Of a DNA stretch of 5,701 bases, positions 1 through 3,786 are shown piece after piece (position 1 is the first letter of the stretch; the number at the start of each line of letters is the position of its first letter). Position numbers and translations under genes: made by a program. The DNA is from Caldifarciminota bacterium (GTDB lineage Bacteria; WOR-3; Hydrothermia; WGAB01). The stretch lies in the NCBI GenBank assembly GCA_015489295.1, contig WGAB01000313.1:1-5701 (forward strand), written 5' to 3'. The notes below the pieces were generated by a model that worked only from the letters and a program-made list of their open reading frames with translations, ran no database searches and was not told where the DNA came from.

Positions 1-506
1 CCTATACCCTGCAGGTGGCCCGGGGCAACCGCTCGTTTCCGCTGCAGGGCTTCTACGACGCCTACACCGGCCAGCCCGAGGCCATCCGGGAGTATTACCT
101 GGACTTTGACCGGCGGCACGCCCTGAGCATGGCCCTGGAAACCCGCCTGCCCCTGGGCCTCCGCGCGGGGGTCAACCTCCGGTTTGCCACGGGCCTGCCG
201 TACACGCCCTACGCGCCTCCGGGCGTGGTGGTGGAAGAGAACTCGGCCCGGATGCCGCCGACCTTTAGCCTGGACCTACGGCTGCAAAGGACCGTGCACC
301 TGCTGGGCCATCGGCTGGAGGCCTTCCTGGTGGTGCAGAACGCCACGAACCACCGGAACGCCCGGTTCGTGTACTCCCGCACCGGCGACCCCTGGGATCC
401 GGGGCAGTACGGCGGCGTCGGGGTGTGCACCGAGGACTACGCCAAGAACCCGGCCCACCTAGGCCCACCCCGCACCGTCTCCCTCGGCCTCCGCCTGGCG
501 CGGTAG
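1..506 (+). CDS. TonB-dependent receptor-type outer-membrane protein, C-terminal part (5' end outside window)
   Basis: This open frame enters from the left edge (codons in phase with base 3) and stops at TAG 504-506, giving about 167 residues of a C-terminus. The GTG at 15 is only an internal Val codon. The translation has alternating polar/hydrophobic strands typical of an outer-membrane beta-barrel. The stretch YYLDFDRRHALSMALETRLP resembles the 'DFDRRH' strand seen near the end of TonB-dependent receptor barrels, and it is followed by 'GLRAGVNLRFATGLPYTPYAP' and 'RLEAFLVVQNATNHRN', where late barrel strands carry an 'N.(T/L)N' turn. Receptors of this family import large ligands such as siderophores, vitamins or glycans using TonB energy. 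Neither the plug domain nor the TonB box is in view, so the ligand is unknown. Oddly, the last residue is Arg (LGLRLAR), not the usual terminal aromatic. The family call is from recalled motifs, not from a search. Confidence 0.7.
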   Translation, partial: YTLQVARGNRSFPLQGFYDAYTGQPEAIREYYLDFDRRHALSMALETRLPLGLRAGVNLRFATGLPYTPYAPPGVVVEENSARMPPTFSLDLRLQRTVHLLGHRLEAFLVVQNATNHRNARFVYSRTGDPWDPGQYGGVGVCTEDYAKNPAHLGPPRTVSLGLRLAR

Positions 507-528
507 GGCAGGGTCTTTAGGGTCACCT

Positions 529-588
529 CTAAGCCCCTGAAGTTCAGCAACTTCCTCCCCCTCCGGGGGAGGATTGAGGTGGGGGTGA
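529..588 (+). repeat. Full-length palindromic GC-rich repeat, copy A (upstream of DUF559 gene)
   Basis: A 60-nt element begins with CTAAG. Its core is CAACTTCCTCCCC, then a perfect hairpin (CCTCCCCC 554-561, loop TCC, GGGGGAGG 565-572), then GGATTGAGGTGGGGGTGA. It matches copy F (1251-1310) over the same 60-nt length. Six mismatches fall in the first 19 nt, and the last 41 nt (548-588 versus 1270-1310) are identical. It lies 22 nt after the receptor stop codon, so the hairpin could also slow transcription leaving that gene, although there is no U-tract. Confidence 0.85.
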
Positions 589-627
589 ATCCTTGAGGCC
601 GACAGCCATTTCCCGTAACCTCTTCCT

Positions 628-1002
628 GTGAAGTCAAGGAAAACTCGCCTGGCCCGCCTCCTACGGCGGAACATGACCGACGCCGAGCGTCTTCTCTGGA
701 GCAAACTTCGCCGGAAGTCGCTGGGGGTAAAGTTCCGCAGGCAAGAACCCGTGGGGCCCTTCATCGTGGATTTTGTCTGCTACGAAAAACGATTGGTGAT
801 TGAGGTGGACGGCGGCCAGCATGCACGCCGACGGATGCGCGATCGGGAACGGGATCGCATTCTGCAGGAGATGGGATTTCGTGTTCTGCGATTCTGGAAT
901 CCCGAGGTTCTCCACAACATTGACGGCGTGTTGCAGAAGATTCTGGAAGCCTTGAAAACCCCCTCCCCTCAATCCCCGCCCGCCAGGGGCGGGGACGAAT
1001 GA
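628..1002 (+). CDS. DUF559-domain protein, Vsr-like PD-(D/E)XK putative endonuclease
   Basis: A 124-residue protein typical of small stand-alone DUF559 proteins. These are related to the very-short-patch-repair/restriction-like endonuclease fold, and their cellular role is not established. Visible landmarks are the N-terminal helix 'NMTDAERLLWSKLR' (15-28), 'FRRQEPVGPFIVDFVC' (36-51) with putative metal-binding Asp48, 'LVIEVDGGQH' (56-65) with Glu59, Asp61 and His65, and 'RDRILQEMGFRVLRFWNPEV' (about 76-95). The GTG start at 628 is chosen because it begins just before the conserved helix. There is no Shine-Dalgarno-like sequence before it (the upstream bases are pyrimidine-rich). After the domain ends near residue 110, the tail 'TPSPQSPPARGGDE' is encoded by the inverted repeat copy B, so it is probably not functional domain sequence. 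The flanking repeats in opposite orientation suggest that the gene and repeats form one unit. The family call is firm; the nuclease activity is inferred. Confidence 0.85.
   Translation: MKSRKTRLARLLRRNMTDAERLLWSKLRRKSLGVKFRRQEPVGPFIVDFVCYEKRLVIEVDGGQHARRRMRDRERDRILQEMGFRVLRFWNPEVLHNIDGVLQKILEALKTPSPQSPPARGGDE
957..1000 (-). repeat. Inverted, diverged copy B of the palindromic repeat
   Basis: Read on the minus strand, this segment has the same plan as copies A and F: a GC palindrome followed by GGATTGAGG and a G-run. The hairpin is CCCCGCCC (974-981), loop GCCAG, GGGCGGGG (987-994), an 8-bp stem like that of copy A. CCTCAATCC (968-976 region) is the reverse complement of the conserved GGATTGAGG. 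It overlaps the 3' end of the DUF559 gene and encodes its final residues. The match is by plan and core motif rather than high identity. Confidence 0.7.
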
Positions 1003-1019
1003 GAGTCCGGGATCAGATT

Positions 1020-1052
1020 CTAAGTCCTTGCGGTCCAACAACTTCCTTCCCC
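1020..1052 (+). repeat. Decayed repeat copy C (left part only)
   Basis: This starts with CTAAGTCCTTGCGGTCCAAC and continues with AACTTCCTTCCCC. It closely matches the first ~32 nt of copy F, but the palindrome and the GGATTGAGG half are missing. Confidence 0.75.
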
Positions 1053-1071
1053 AGGTAGAGGCTCAAGGTTG

Positions 1072-1129
1072 GATCATCTCTGGGAAAATCATTGCCAACA
1101 TCTTGCCACTCAAAAACTTCCTCCCCCGC
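1072..1129 (+). repeat. Heavily decayed repeat copy D
   Basis: Only the GATCATCTCT lead-in (1072-1081) and the later AAAAACTTCCTCCCCC core are recognisable. The same GATCATCTCT lead-in recurs at 1136-1145 before copy E, a spacing of 64 nt, close to the unit length. This supports a tandem origin. Confidence 0.5.
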
Positions 1130-1135
1130 AAAGAA

Positions 1136-1180
1136 GATCATCTCTAAGCCTCTGCCGTTCAACAACTTCCTTCCTCAGGC
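1136..1180 (+). repeat. Decayed repeat copy E
   Basis: The GATCATCTCT lead-in runs into CTAAGCCTCTGCCGTTCAAC and then AACTTCCTTCCTC. The left half of the repeat is well kept, while the palindromic half has been replaced by unrelated bases. Confidence 0.75.
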
Positions 1181-1204
1181 AAAGGCCACAGTGTGCGATT
1201 CTCT

Positions 1205-1245
1205 CTAAGATATGCAACCCAACAACTTTCCCCTCAGGGGCCGAT
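1205..1245 (+). repeat. Decayed repeat copy E2
   Basis: CTAAGATATGCAACCCAAC is followed by AACTTTCCCCTCAGGGGCCGATT. A shrunken palindrome (CCCCTCAGGGG) and a remnant of the GGATT motif are still visible. It begins 61 nt after the CTAAG of copy E. Confidence 0.6.
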
Positions 1246-1250
1246 TATGT

Positions 1251-1310
1251 CTAACTCCTTGCGGTTCAACAACTTCCTCCCCCTCCGGGGGAGGATTGAG
1301 GTGGGGGTGA
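1251..1310 (+). repeat. Full-length palindromic GC-rich repeat, copy F
   Basis: The second complete 60-nt copy, in the same orientation as copy A. It starts CTAACTCCTTGCGGTTCAAC and ends with the CCTCCCCC/GGGGGAGG hairpin and GGATTGAGGTGGGGGTGA. It ends 10 nt before the proposed promoter of the trp leader, so its hairpin could insulate that promoter from upstream transcription. Confidence 0.85.
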
Positions 1311-1319
1311 GGCGCTGCC

Positions 1320-1351
1320 TTGACTTTTCTCGGAAGCCACCCCACCATAAA
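1320..1351 (+). promoter_or_regulatory. Possible promoter of the trp leader/trpB2 unit
   Basis: TTGACT (1320-1325) matches five of six -35 bases, and CATAAA (1346-1351) matches four of six -10 bases. The 20-nt spacer is longer than ideal. Transcription would start near 1358, at or beside the leader ATG. This is a weak match, supported mainly by position. Confidence 0.35.
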
Positions 1352-1357
1352 CGCCTG

Positions 1358-1450
1358 ATGGAACGGCAGACGCAACAGACCCGCTCTCTGCGCCAGGCGA
1401 TGGGCAGCTGGTGGTGGCCCAGGCGCGGGGGTCCGGGTGGCGTCTGCTGA
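1358..1450 (+). CDS. trpL: Tryptophan leader peptide (attenuator peptide)
   Basis: A 30-codon ORF (ATG 1358, TGA 1448-1450) contains three consecutive TGG codons at 1409-1417, giving 'GSWWWPRRGG' near its end. It lies directly before an intrinsic terminator and a tryptophan synthase gene. In known trp attenuators such a peptide senses charged tRNA-Trp: ribosomes stall on the Trp codons when tryptophan is short, allowing an antiterminator to form. Neither possible start (ATG 1358 or in-frame ATG 1400) has a Shine-Dalgarno sequence. With the proposed promoter, ATG 1358 would sit at or near the transcript's 5' end, so leaderless initiation is possible. The shorter product from 1400 would be MGSWWWPRRGGPGGVC, still with all Trp codons. 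A run of three Trp codons in this position is very unlikely by chance, but translation is unproven. Confidence 0.75.
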   Translation: MERQTQQTRSLRQAMGSWWWPRRGGPGGVC

Positions 1451-1482
1451 GGCCACCGGAAACGGCACGCTACCGGCCCCCG
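1426..1482 (+). promoter_or_regulatory. Candidate antiterminator fold of the trp attenuator
   Basis: Bases 1426-1433 (CGGGGGTC) can pair with 1475-1482 (GGCCCCCG), with one U-G wobble. The helix can continue with 1435-1436 to 1473-1474 and 1438-1443 to 1467-1472, with two single-base bulges. It uses the 5' arm of the terminator and so excludes it. A ribosome finishing the leader ORF would cover the 1426-1443 strand; one stalled at the Trp codons would leave most of it free. A separate pairing, GGTGGCC (1413-1419) with GGCCACC (1451-1457), puts the Trp codons in the classical 1:2 hairpin. Worked out by eye, with no energy calculation. Confidence 0.6.
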
Positions 1483-1509
1483 GTTCCTACGAACCGGGGG
1501 CCGTTTTTT
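1474..1509 (+). terminator. Intrinsic terminator (attenuator) before trpB2
   Basis: A perfect 13-bp GC-rich stem (1474-1486 with 1491-1503) has a CTAC tetraloop and is followed at once by TTTTTT (1504-1509). It lies between the leader stop codon and trpB2 with no other gene nearby, so it would stop transcription before trpB2 when it forms. Confidence 0.93.
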
Positions 1510-1535
1510 ATGGCCCAAACCGGCCGACAAACGCT

Positions 1536-1560
1536 GCGGGCACCGGGGAACCGGTCCCGC
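1536..1560 (+). other. Second leader hairpin with GGAA tetraloop
   Basis: GCGGG (1536-1540) pairs with CCCGC (1556-1560), and ACCGG (1542-1546) pairs with CCGGT (1551-1555) around a GGAA (GNRA-type) loop, with one bulged C. It ends 4 nt before the trpB2 Shine-Dalgarno, so it is present only in read-through mRNA. Its role is unknown; it might protect the mRNA or tune initiation. Confidence 0.6.
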
Positions 1561-1579
1561 CTTCAAAAGGAGGTTTGCC

Positions 1580-2932
1580 ATGAAGGTGTTGCTGTCGGAG
1601 CAGGACCTGCCCAAACGGTGGTACAACCTGGTGGCCGATCTGCCGGTGCTGCCGGAACCGCCCCGGCACCCCCAAACCGGCGAGGTCATCGGCCCGGACT
1701 TCCTCTCGCCGCTGTTCCCCCGCGCCCTCATTGAACAGGAGGTCTCCCGCGACCGCGAGGTAGACATCCCCGAGCCCGTGCGCGAGGCGTACCGGCTGTG
1801 GCGACCCACGCCCCTGATCCGGGCCCGCCGCTGGGAACAGGTGCTCCAGACCCCGGCCCACATCTACTTCAAGTACGAGGGCGTAAGCCCGGTGGGCAGC
1901 CACAAGCCCAATACGGCGGTGCCCCAGGCCTTTTACAACCGCGAGGAGGGCGTGCGGCGGCTCACCACCGAAACCGGCGCCGGCCAGTGGGGCAGCGCCC
2001 TGGCCTTTGCCAGCCGCCTCTTTGACCTGGAATGCCGGGTGTACATGGTGCGCGTGAGCTTCGAGCAGAAGCCCTATCGCCGCGTGCTCATGGAACTCTT
2101 CGGCGCCGAGGTCATCCCCAGCCCCAGTGACCAAACCGAGGCGGGCCGCCGCATCCTGAAGGTGGACCCCGAGAGCCCCGGCAGCCTGGGCATCGCCATC
2201 AGCGAGGCCGTGGAAGACGCCGCCGGCCGCCCGGATACCCACTACAGCCTGGGCAGCGTGCTGAACCATGTGCTGCTGCACCAGACCGTCATCGGCCTGG
2301 AGGCCCAAAAGCAGATGGAACTCGTGGGCGAGGCCCCGGACATCCTGATCGGCGCCATCGGCGGCGGCTCCAACTTCGCCGGCCTCACCTTTCCCTTCAT
2401 CGGCGAGATGCTCCGCGAGGGCCAGCAAAAGTATCGGGTGATCGCTGTGGAATCCCGGGCCGCGCCCTCGGTCACCCGCGGCGTGTACGCCTACGACTAC
2501 GGCGACACGGCAGGGCTGACGCCGCTTTTGCCCATGTACACCCTGGGCCACCGGTTCATGCCACCCCCGGTGCACGCCGGCGGCCTCCGGTACCACGGCA
2601 TGGCCCCGCTGGTGTCCTTGCTGTACCGCGAAGGGTACATTGAGGCTGTGGCCGTGCAGCAGGTGGAAGTGTTCCAGGCGGCCCACGAGTTCGTGCAGGC
2701 CGAGGGCATTGTGCCGGCGCCCGAGTCCGCCCACGCCATCAAGGTGGCCCGCGACGAGGCTCTGCGGGCCCGGGAGGAGGGCGTGCACCGGGTAATCCTC
2801 TTCAATCTGTCGGGCCACGGGCACTTTGACCTGGCCGCCTACGACGATTACCTGAAGGGCAACCTGCAGGCCAGCGAGGCCCGCGACGAGGCCATCCAGG
2901 AAGCCCTGAAGCACCTGCCGGAGGTGGGCTGA
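1580..2932 (+). CDS. trpB2: Tryptophan synthase beta chain, TrpB2 type (PLP-dependent)
   Basis: A complete 450-residue cytoplasmic enzyme of the TrpB2 / 'TrpB-like PLP-dependent enzyme' group, which condenses indole with serine to make tryptophan. It has the TrpB2-style PLP lysine motif GSHKPNTA (Lys109; TrpB1 has AHKIN), the catalytic-Glu motif [12 protein letters not shown] (Glu131), the phosphate-binding glycine loop [12 protein letters not shown] (GGGSN at 261-265), and the late VPAPESAHA and LSGHGHFD segments. The N-terminal extension before 'WRPTPL' (residues 74-79) and the length near 450 also fit TrpB2 rather than the ~400-residue TrpB1. ATG 1580 is fixed by AAAAGGAGG at 1565-1573. 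The gene stands alone: no trpA follows, and the next gene is a tRNA on the other strand. The attenuator in front implies control by tryptophan supply and supports tryptophan synthesis as its role. It might act as an indole-salvage enzyme or pair with a distant TrpA. Confidence 0.93.
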   Translation: MKVLLSEQDLPKRWYNLVADLPVLPEPPRHPQTGEVIGPDFLSPLFPRALIEQEVSRDREVDIPEPVREAYRLWRPTPLIRARRWEQVLQTPAHIYFKYEGVSPVGSHKPNTAVPQAFYNREEGVRRLTTETGAGQWGSALAFASRLFDLECRVYMVRVSFEQKPYRRVLMELFGAEVIPSPSDQTEAGRRILKVDPESPGSLGIAISEAVEDAAGRPDTHYSLGSVLNHVLLHQTVIGLEAQKQMELVGEAPDILIGAIGGGSNFAGLTFPFIGEMLREGQQKYRVIAVESRAAPSVTRGVYAYDYGDTAGLTPLLPMYTLGHRFMPPPVHAGGLRYHGMAPLVSLLYREGYIEAVAVQQVEVFQAAHEFVQAEGIVPAPESAHAIKVARDEALRAREEGVHRVILFNLSGHGHFDLAAYDDYLKGNLQASEARDEAIQEALKHLPEVG

Positions 2933-2937
2933 AGGGC

Positions 2938-3042
2938 TCAGCCGGCGGCCGGCCTGCTCCACGCTTCAGGGGTGTTGCAGGCGATGCCCAGGAGGGCGAC
3001 GAGGCCAAGGACCGTCCAGAGGCGGAAACGCGTGAGGTTCAT
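2938..3042 (-). CDS. Possible 34-residue signal-peptide or lipoprotein-like small protein
   Basis: A short minus-strand ORF (ATG 3042-3040, TGA 2940-2938) starts 9 nt after the 3' end of the tRNA-Pro gene, in the same direction. It has a basic start (MNLTRFR), a hydrophobic core and a cysteine (LWTVLGLVALLGIAC), then a short polar tail ending RPAAG. This looks like a signal peptide with a poor lipobox, or a single-helix membrane peptide. No Shine-Dalgarno is visible, and the transcript might simply extend from the tRNA. The 3' end comes within 5 nt of the trpB2 stop codon, so the two genes converge. GC-rich third positions agree with coding, but so short an ORF may be chance. Confidence 0.3.
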   Translation of the reverse strand: MNLTRFRLWTVLGLVALLGIACNTPEAWSRPAAG

Positions 3043-3051
3043 ATGAAAAAG

Positions 3052-3126
3052 TCGGGGCGAGTGGATTTGAACCACCGACCCCCAGCCCCCCATGCTGGTG
3101 CGCTAACCGGACTGCGCTACGCCCCG
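3052..3126 (-). tRNA. tRNA-Pro (anticodon GGG)
   Basis: On the minus strand a full cloverleaf can be drawn: acceptor CGGGGCG/CGCCCCG, TA at positions 8-9, D stem GCGC/GCGC with loop AGTCCGGTTA, anticodon stem CCAGC/GCTGG with loop ATGGGGG, variable GGGTC, T stem GGTGG/CCACT (closed by one G-T pair) with loop TTCAAAT, and discriminator A. The anticodon GGG (3091-3089) reads Pro codon CCC. G37 fits proline tRNAs. The 3' CCA is not encoded, so it must be added. A TTTTT run follows at 3050-3046. Confidence 0.95.
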
Positions 3127-3128
3127 AC

Positions 3129-3400
3129 TTGCCGGAAATCACCAGTTTGACCGGCCCGGGGGTCAAGCCTCCACCCTGGCCTGAAGACAGCCGTGGCCGA
3201 CCTGCAAGGCAGATGGGATTCTGCCGACCTCCAGGACGGCTGGTTTCTGGGGGAGGGATGGAGCAAAAGCCGCCGGTGGAACGGTTGCGAGTATTAGGCC
3301 AGGTCCTACTGGGTACACCTGCAACGCTGCCCACATACTCTTGGATGAGGTAGAGGTAGCGGTGACCCCAGATCCTGAGCAGGAATGACATTTCAGCCTA
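3129..3400. other. About 270 bp with no supported gene
   Basis: Open frames exist on both strands here but none looks like protein. They run through the tRNA or have proline/serine/glycine-rich, low-complexity translations without a credible start. Apart from the TTGACC/GGTCAA inverted repeat near the tRNA, nothing is recognised. It lies just beyond the stop of the truncated helix-turn-helix gene and may be the scar of a decayed mobile element. Confidence 0.5.
3138..3166 (-). promoter_or_regulatory. Possible tRNA-Pro promoter within an inverted repeat
   Basis: On the minus strand TTGACC (3166-3161) is a good -35, with a 17-nt spacer to GGTGAT (3143-3138), a poor -10 with three of six matches. 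Transcription would start about 5 nt before the tRNA. The -35 also forms a perfect inverted repeat, TTGACC/GGTCAA, at 3147-3166. Confidence 0.35.
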
Positions 3401-3568
3401 CTACTTGAGACGTCGGACCCACTTCCGTACCGTGTTCCGGGAAACCGACAGCCTCCGGGCTGTCTCCTGAAGACTCCCACACTCCAGGTAGGTCTCCACA
3501 ATCCTGAGCCTCAGGGCCATCTTGCCCTCCGCGGTGGTGAGGGTGTAAAGTTGTGCATAGCCAAGCAT
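3401..3568 (-). pseudogene. Helix-turn-helix N-terminal remnant of a transposase (IS481-like)
   Basis: A minus-strand ORF of 55 residues, ATG 3568-3566 to TAG 3403-3401, preceded by GAAAGGAGGG at 3586-3577 with good spacing. The product reads 'TTAEGKMALRLRIVETYLEC' (11-30), then 'GSLQETARRLSVSRNTVRKW' (31-50), then VRRLK. This is a helix-turn-helix of the kind at the N-terminus of IS481/IS630-type transposases, where the second helix (SRNTVRKW) contacts the element ends. Full-length transposases of these groups run to several hundred residues and carry a DDE catalytic domain. Here the frame stops right after the DNA-binding domain and no catalytic domain is recognisable downstream (3129-3400), so I call it a truncated relic. 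It could instead be a small expressed DNA-binding protein, since its RBS is strong. The IS family assignment is tentative. Confidence 0.6.
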
Positions 3569-3732
3569 GGCGGCATCCCTCCTTTCCTGAGTCCCTCTAT
3601 CCGCTCATCTACCGGGCCGCACATTTTTAAGAATCTGTCCAGCGCTTCAAGGTCCGGTACCCGAGGCAGGTCTATCTCCAGTACCCGGGGTGGGTCACCA
3701 TGTCCTGGCGCATCTACTGTGTGTGAGCGAAC

Positions 3733-3761
3733 TTGACACAGAGGGAGCCTTTGCCTAAAAT
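3733..3761 (+). promoter_or_regulatory. Strong sigma70-type promoter of the liv-type operon
   Basis: TTGACA (3733-3738, perfect -35), a 17-nt spacer and TAAAAT (3756-3761, five of six -10 bases). Transcription should start near 3768, 19 nt before the ATG, leaving room for little but the RBS. The TTG here is therefore part of the promoter and not a start codon for the downstream gene. Confidence 0.85.
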
Positions 3762-3773
3762 GGTTTTTACCAC

Positions 3774-3781
3774 AAAGGAGG
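3774..3781 (+). promoter_or_regulatory. Shine-Dalgarno sequence fixing the binding-protein start
   Basis: AAAGGAGG lies 5 nt before ATG 3787. It rules out the 18-codon-longer in-frame start at TTG 3733, which would begin inside the promoter. Confidence 0.9.
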
Positions 3782-3786
3782 TTACG

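Noticed and set aside
554..572. Hairpin of repeat copy A as a true intrinsic terminator for the receptor gene
   Set aside because: The stem is good but is followed by GATTGAGGTGGGGG rather than a T-run, so only partial termination is plausible.
1020..1310. CRISPR array
   Set aside because: The repeats are degenerate and unevenly decayed, the 'spacers' are remnants of the same unit, and no cas gene is near.
1193..1450. An 85-codon ORF running through repeat copy F into the trp leader
   Set aside because: Its upstream part is just repeat sequence read as protein. Only the last 30 codons make sense as the trp leader peptide.
1205..1468. Minus-strand ORFs reading 'HPHLNPPPEGEE' and 'PTSILPRRGRKLL'
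   Set aside because: These peptides are translations of the palindromic DNA repeat and recur wherever the repeat occurs, so they are not genes.
1311..1580. T-box riboswitch upstream of trpB2
   Set aside because: No T-box sequence or specifier-loop stem is seen. The tandem Trp codons in an ORF and the competing folds fit a peptide-based attenuator better.
1508..2962. A 484-codon open frame on the minus strand opposite trpB2
   Set aside because: It mirrors the GC-rich trpB2 coding strand, has a low-complexity translation, and conflicts with the clear TrpB2 motifs and RBS on the plus strand.
3052..3126. tRNA-Pro as an integration (att) site for a mobile island
   Set aside because: No duplicated tRNA 3' end and no integrase gene occur in the window.
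2966..3391. A 141-codon minus-strand ORF across the tRNA-Pro gene
   Set aside because: It reads straight through a well-formed tRNA and has no recognisable protein features.
3733..3786. Longer start (TTG 3733) for the binding-protein gene
   Set aside because: The TTG is the first base triplet of the TTGACA -35 element, and AAAGGAGG points to ATG 3787, after which the signal-anchor segment begins.
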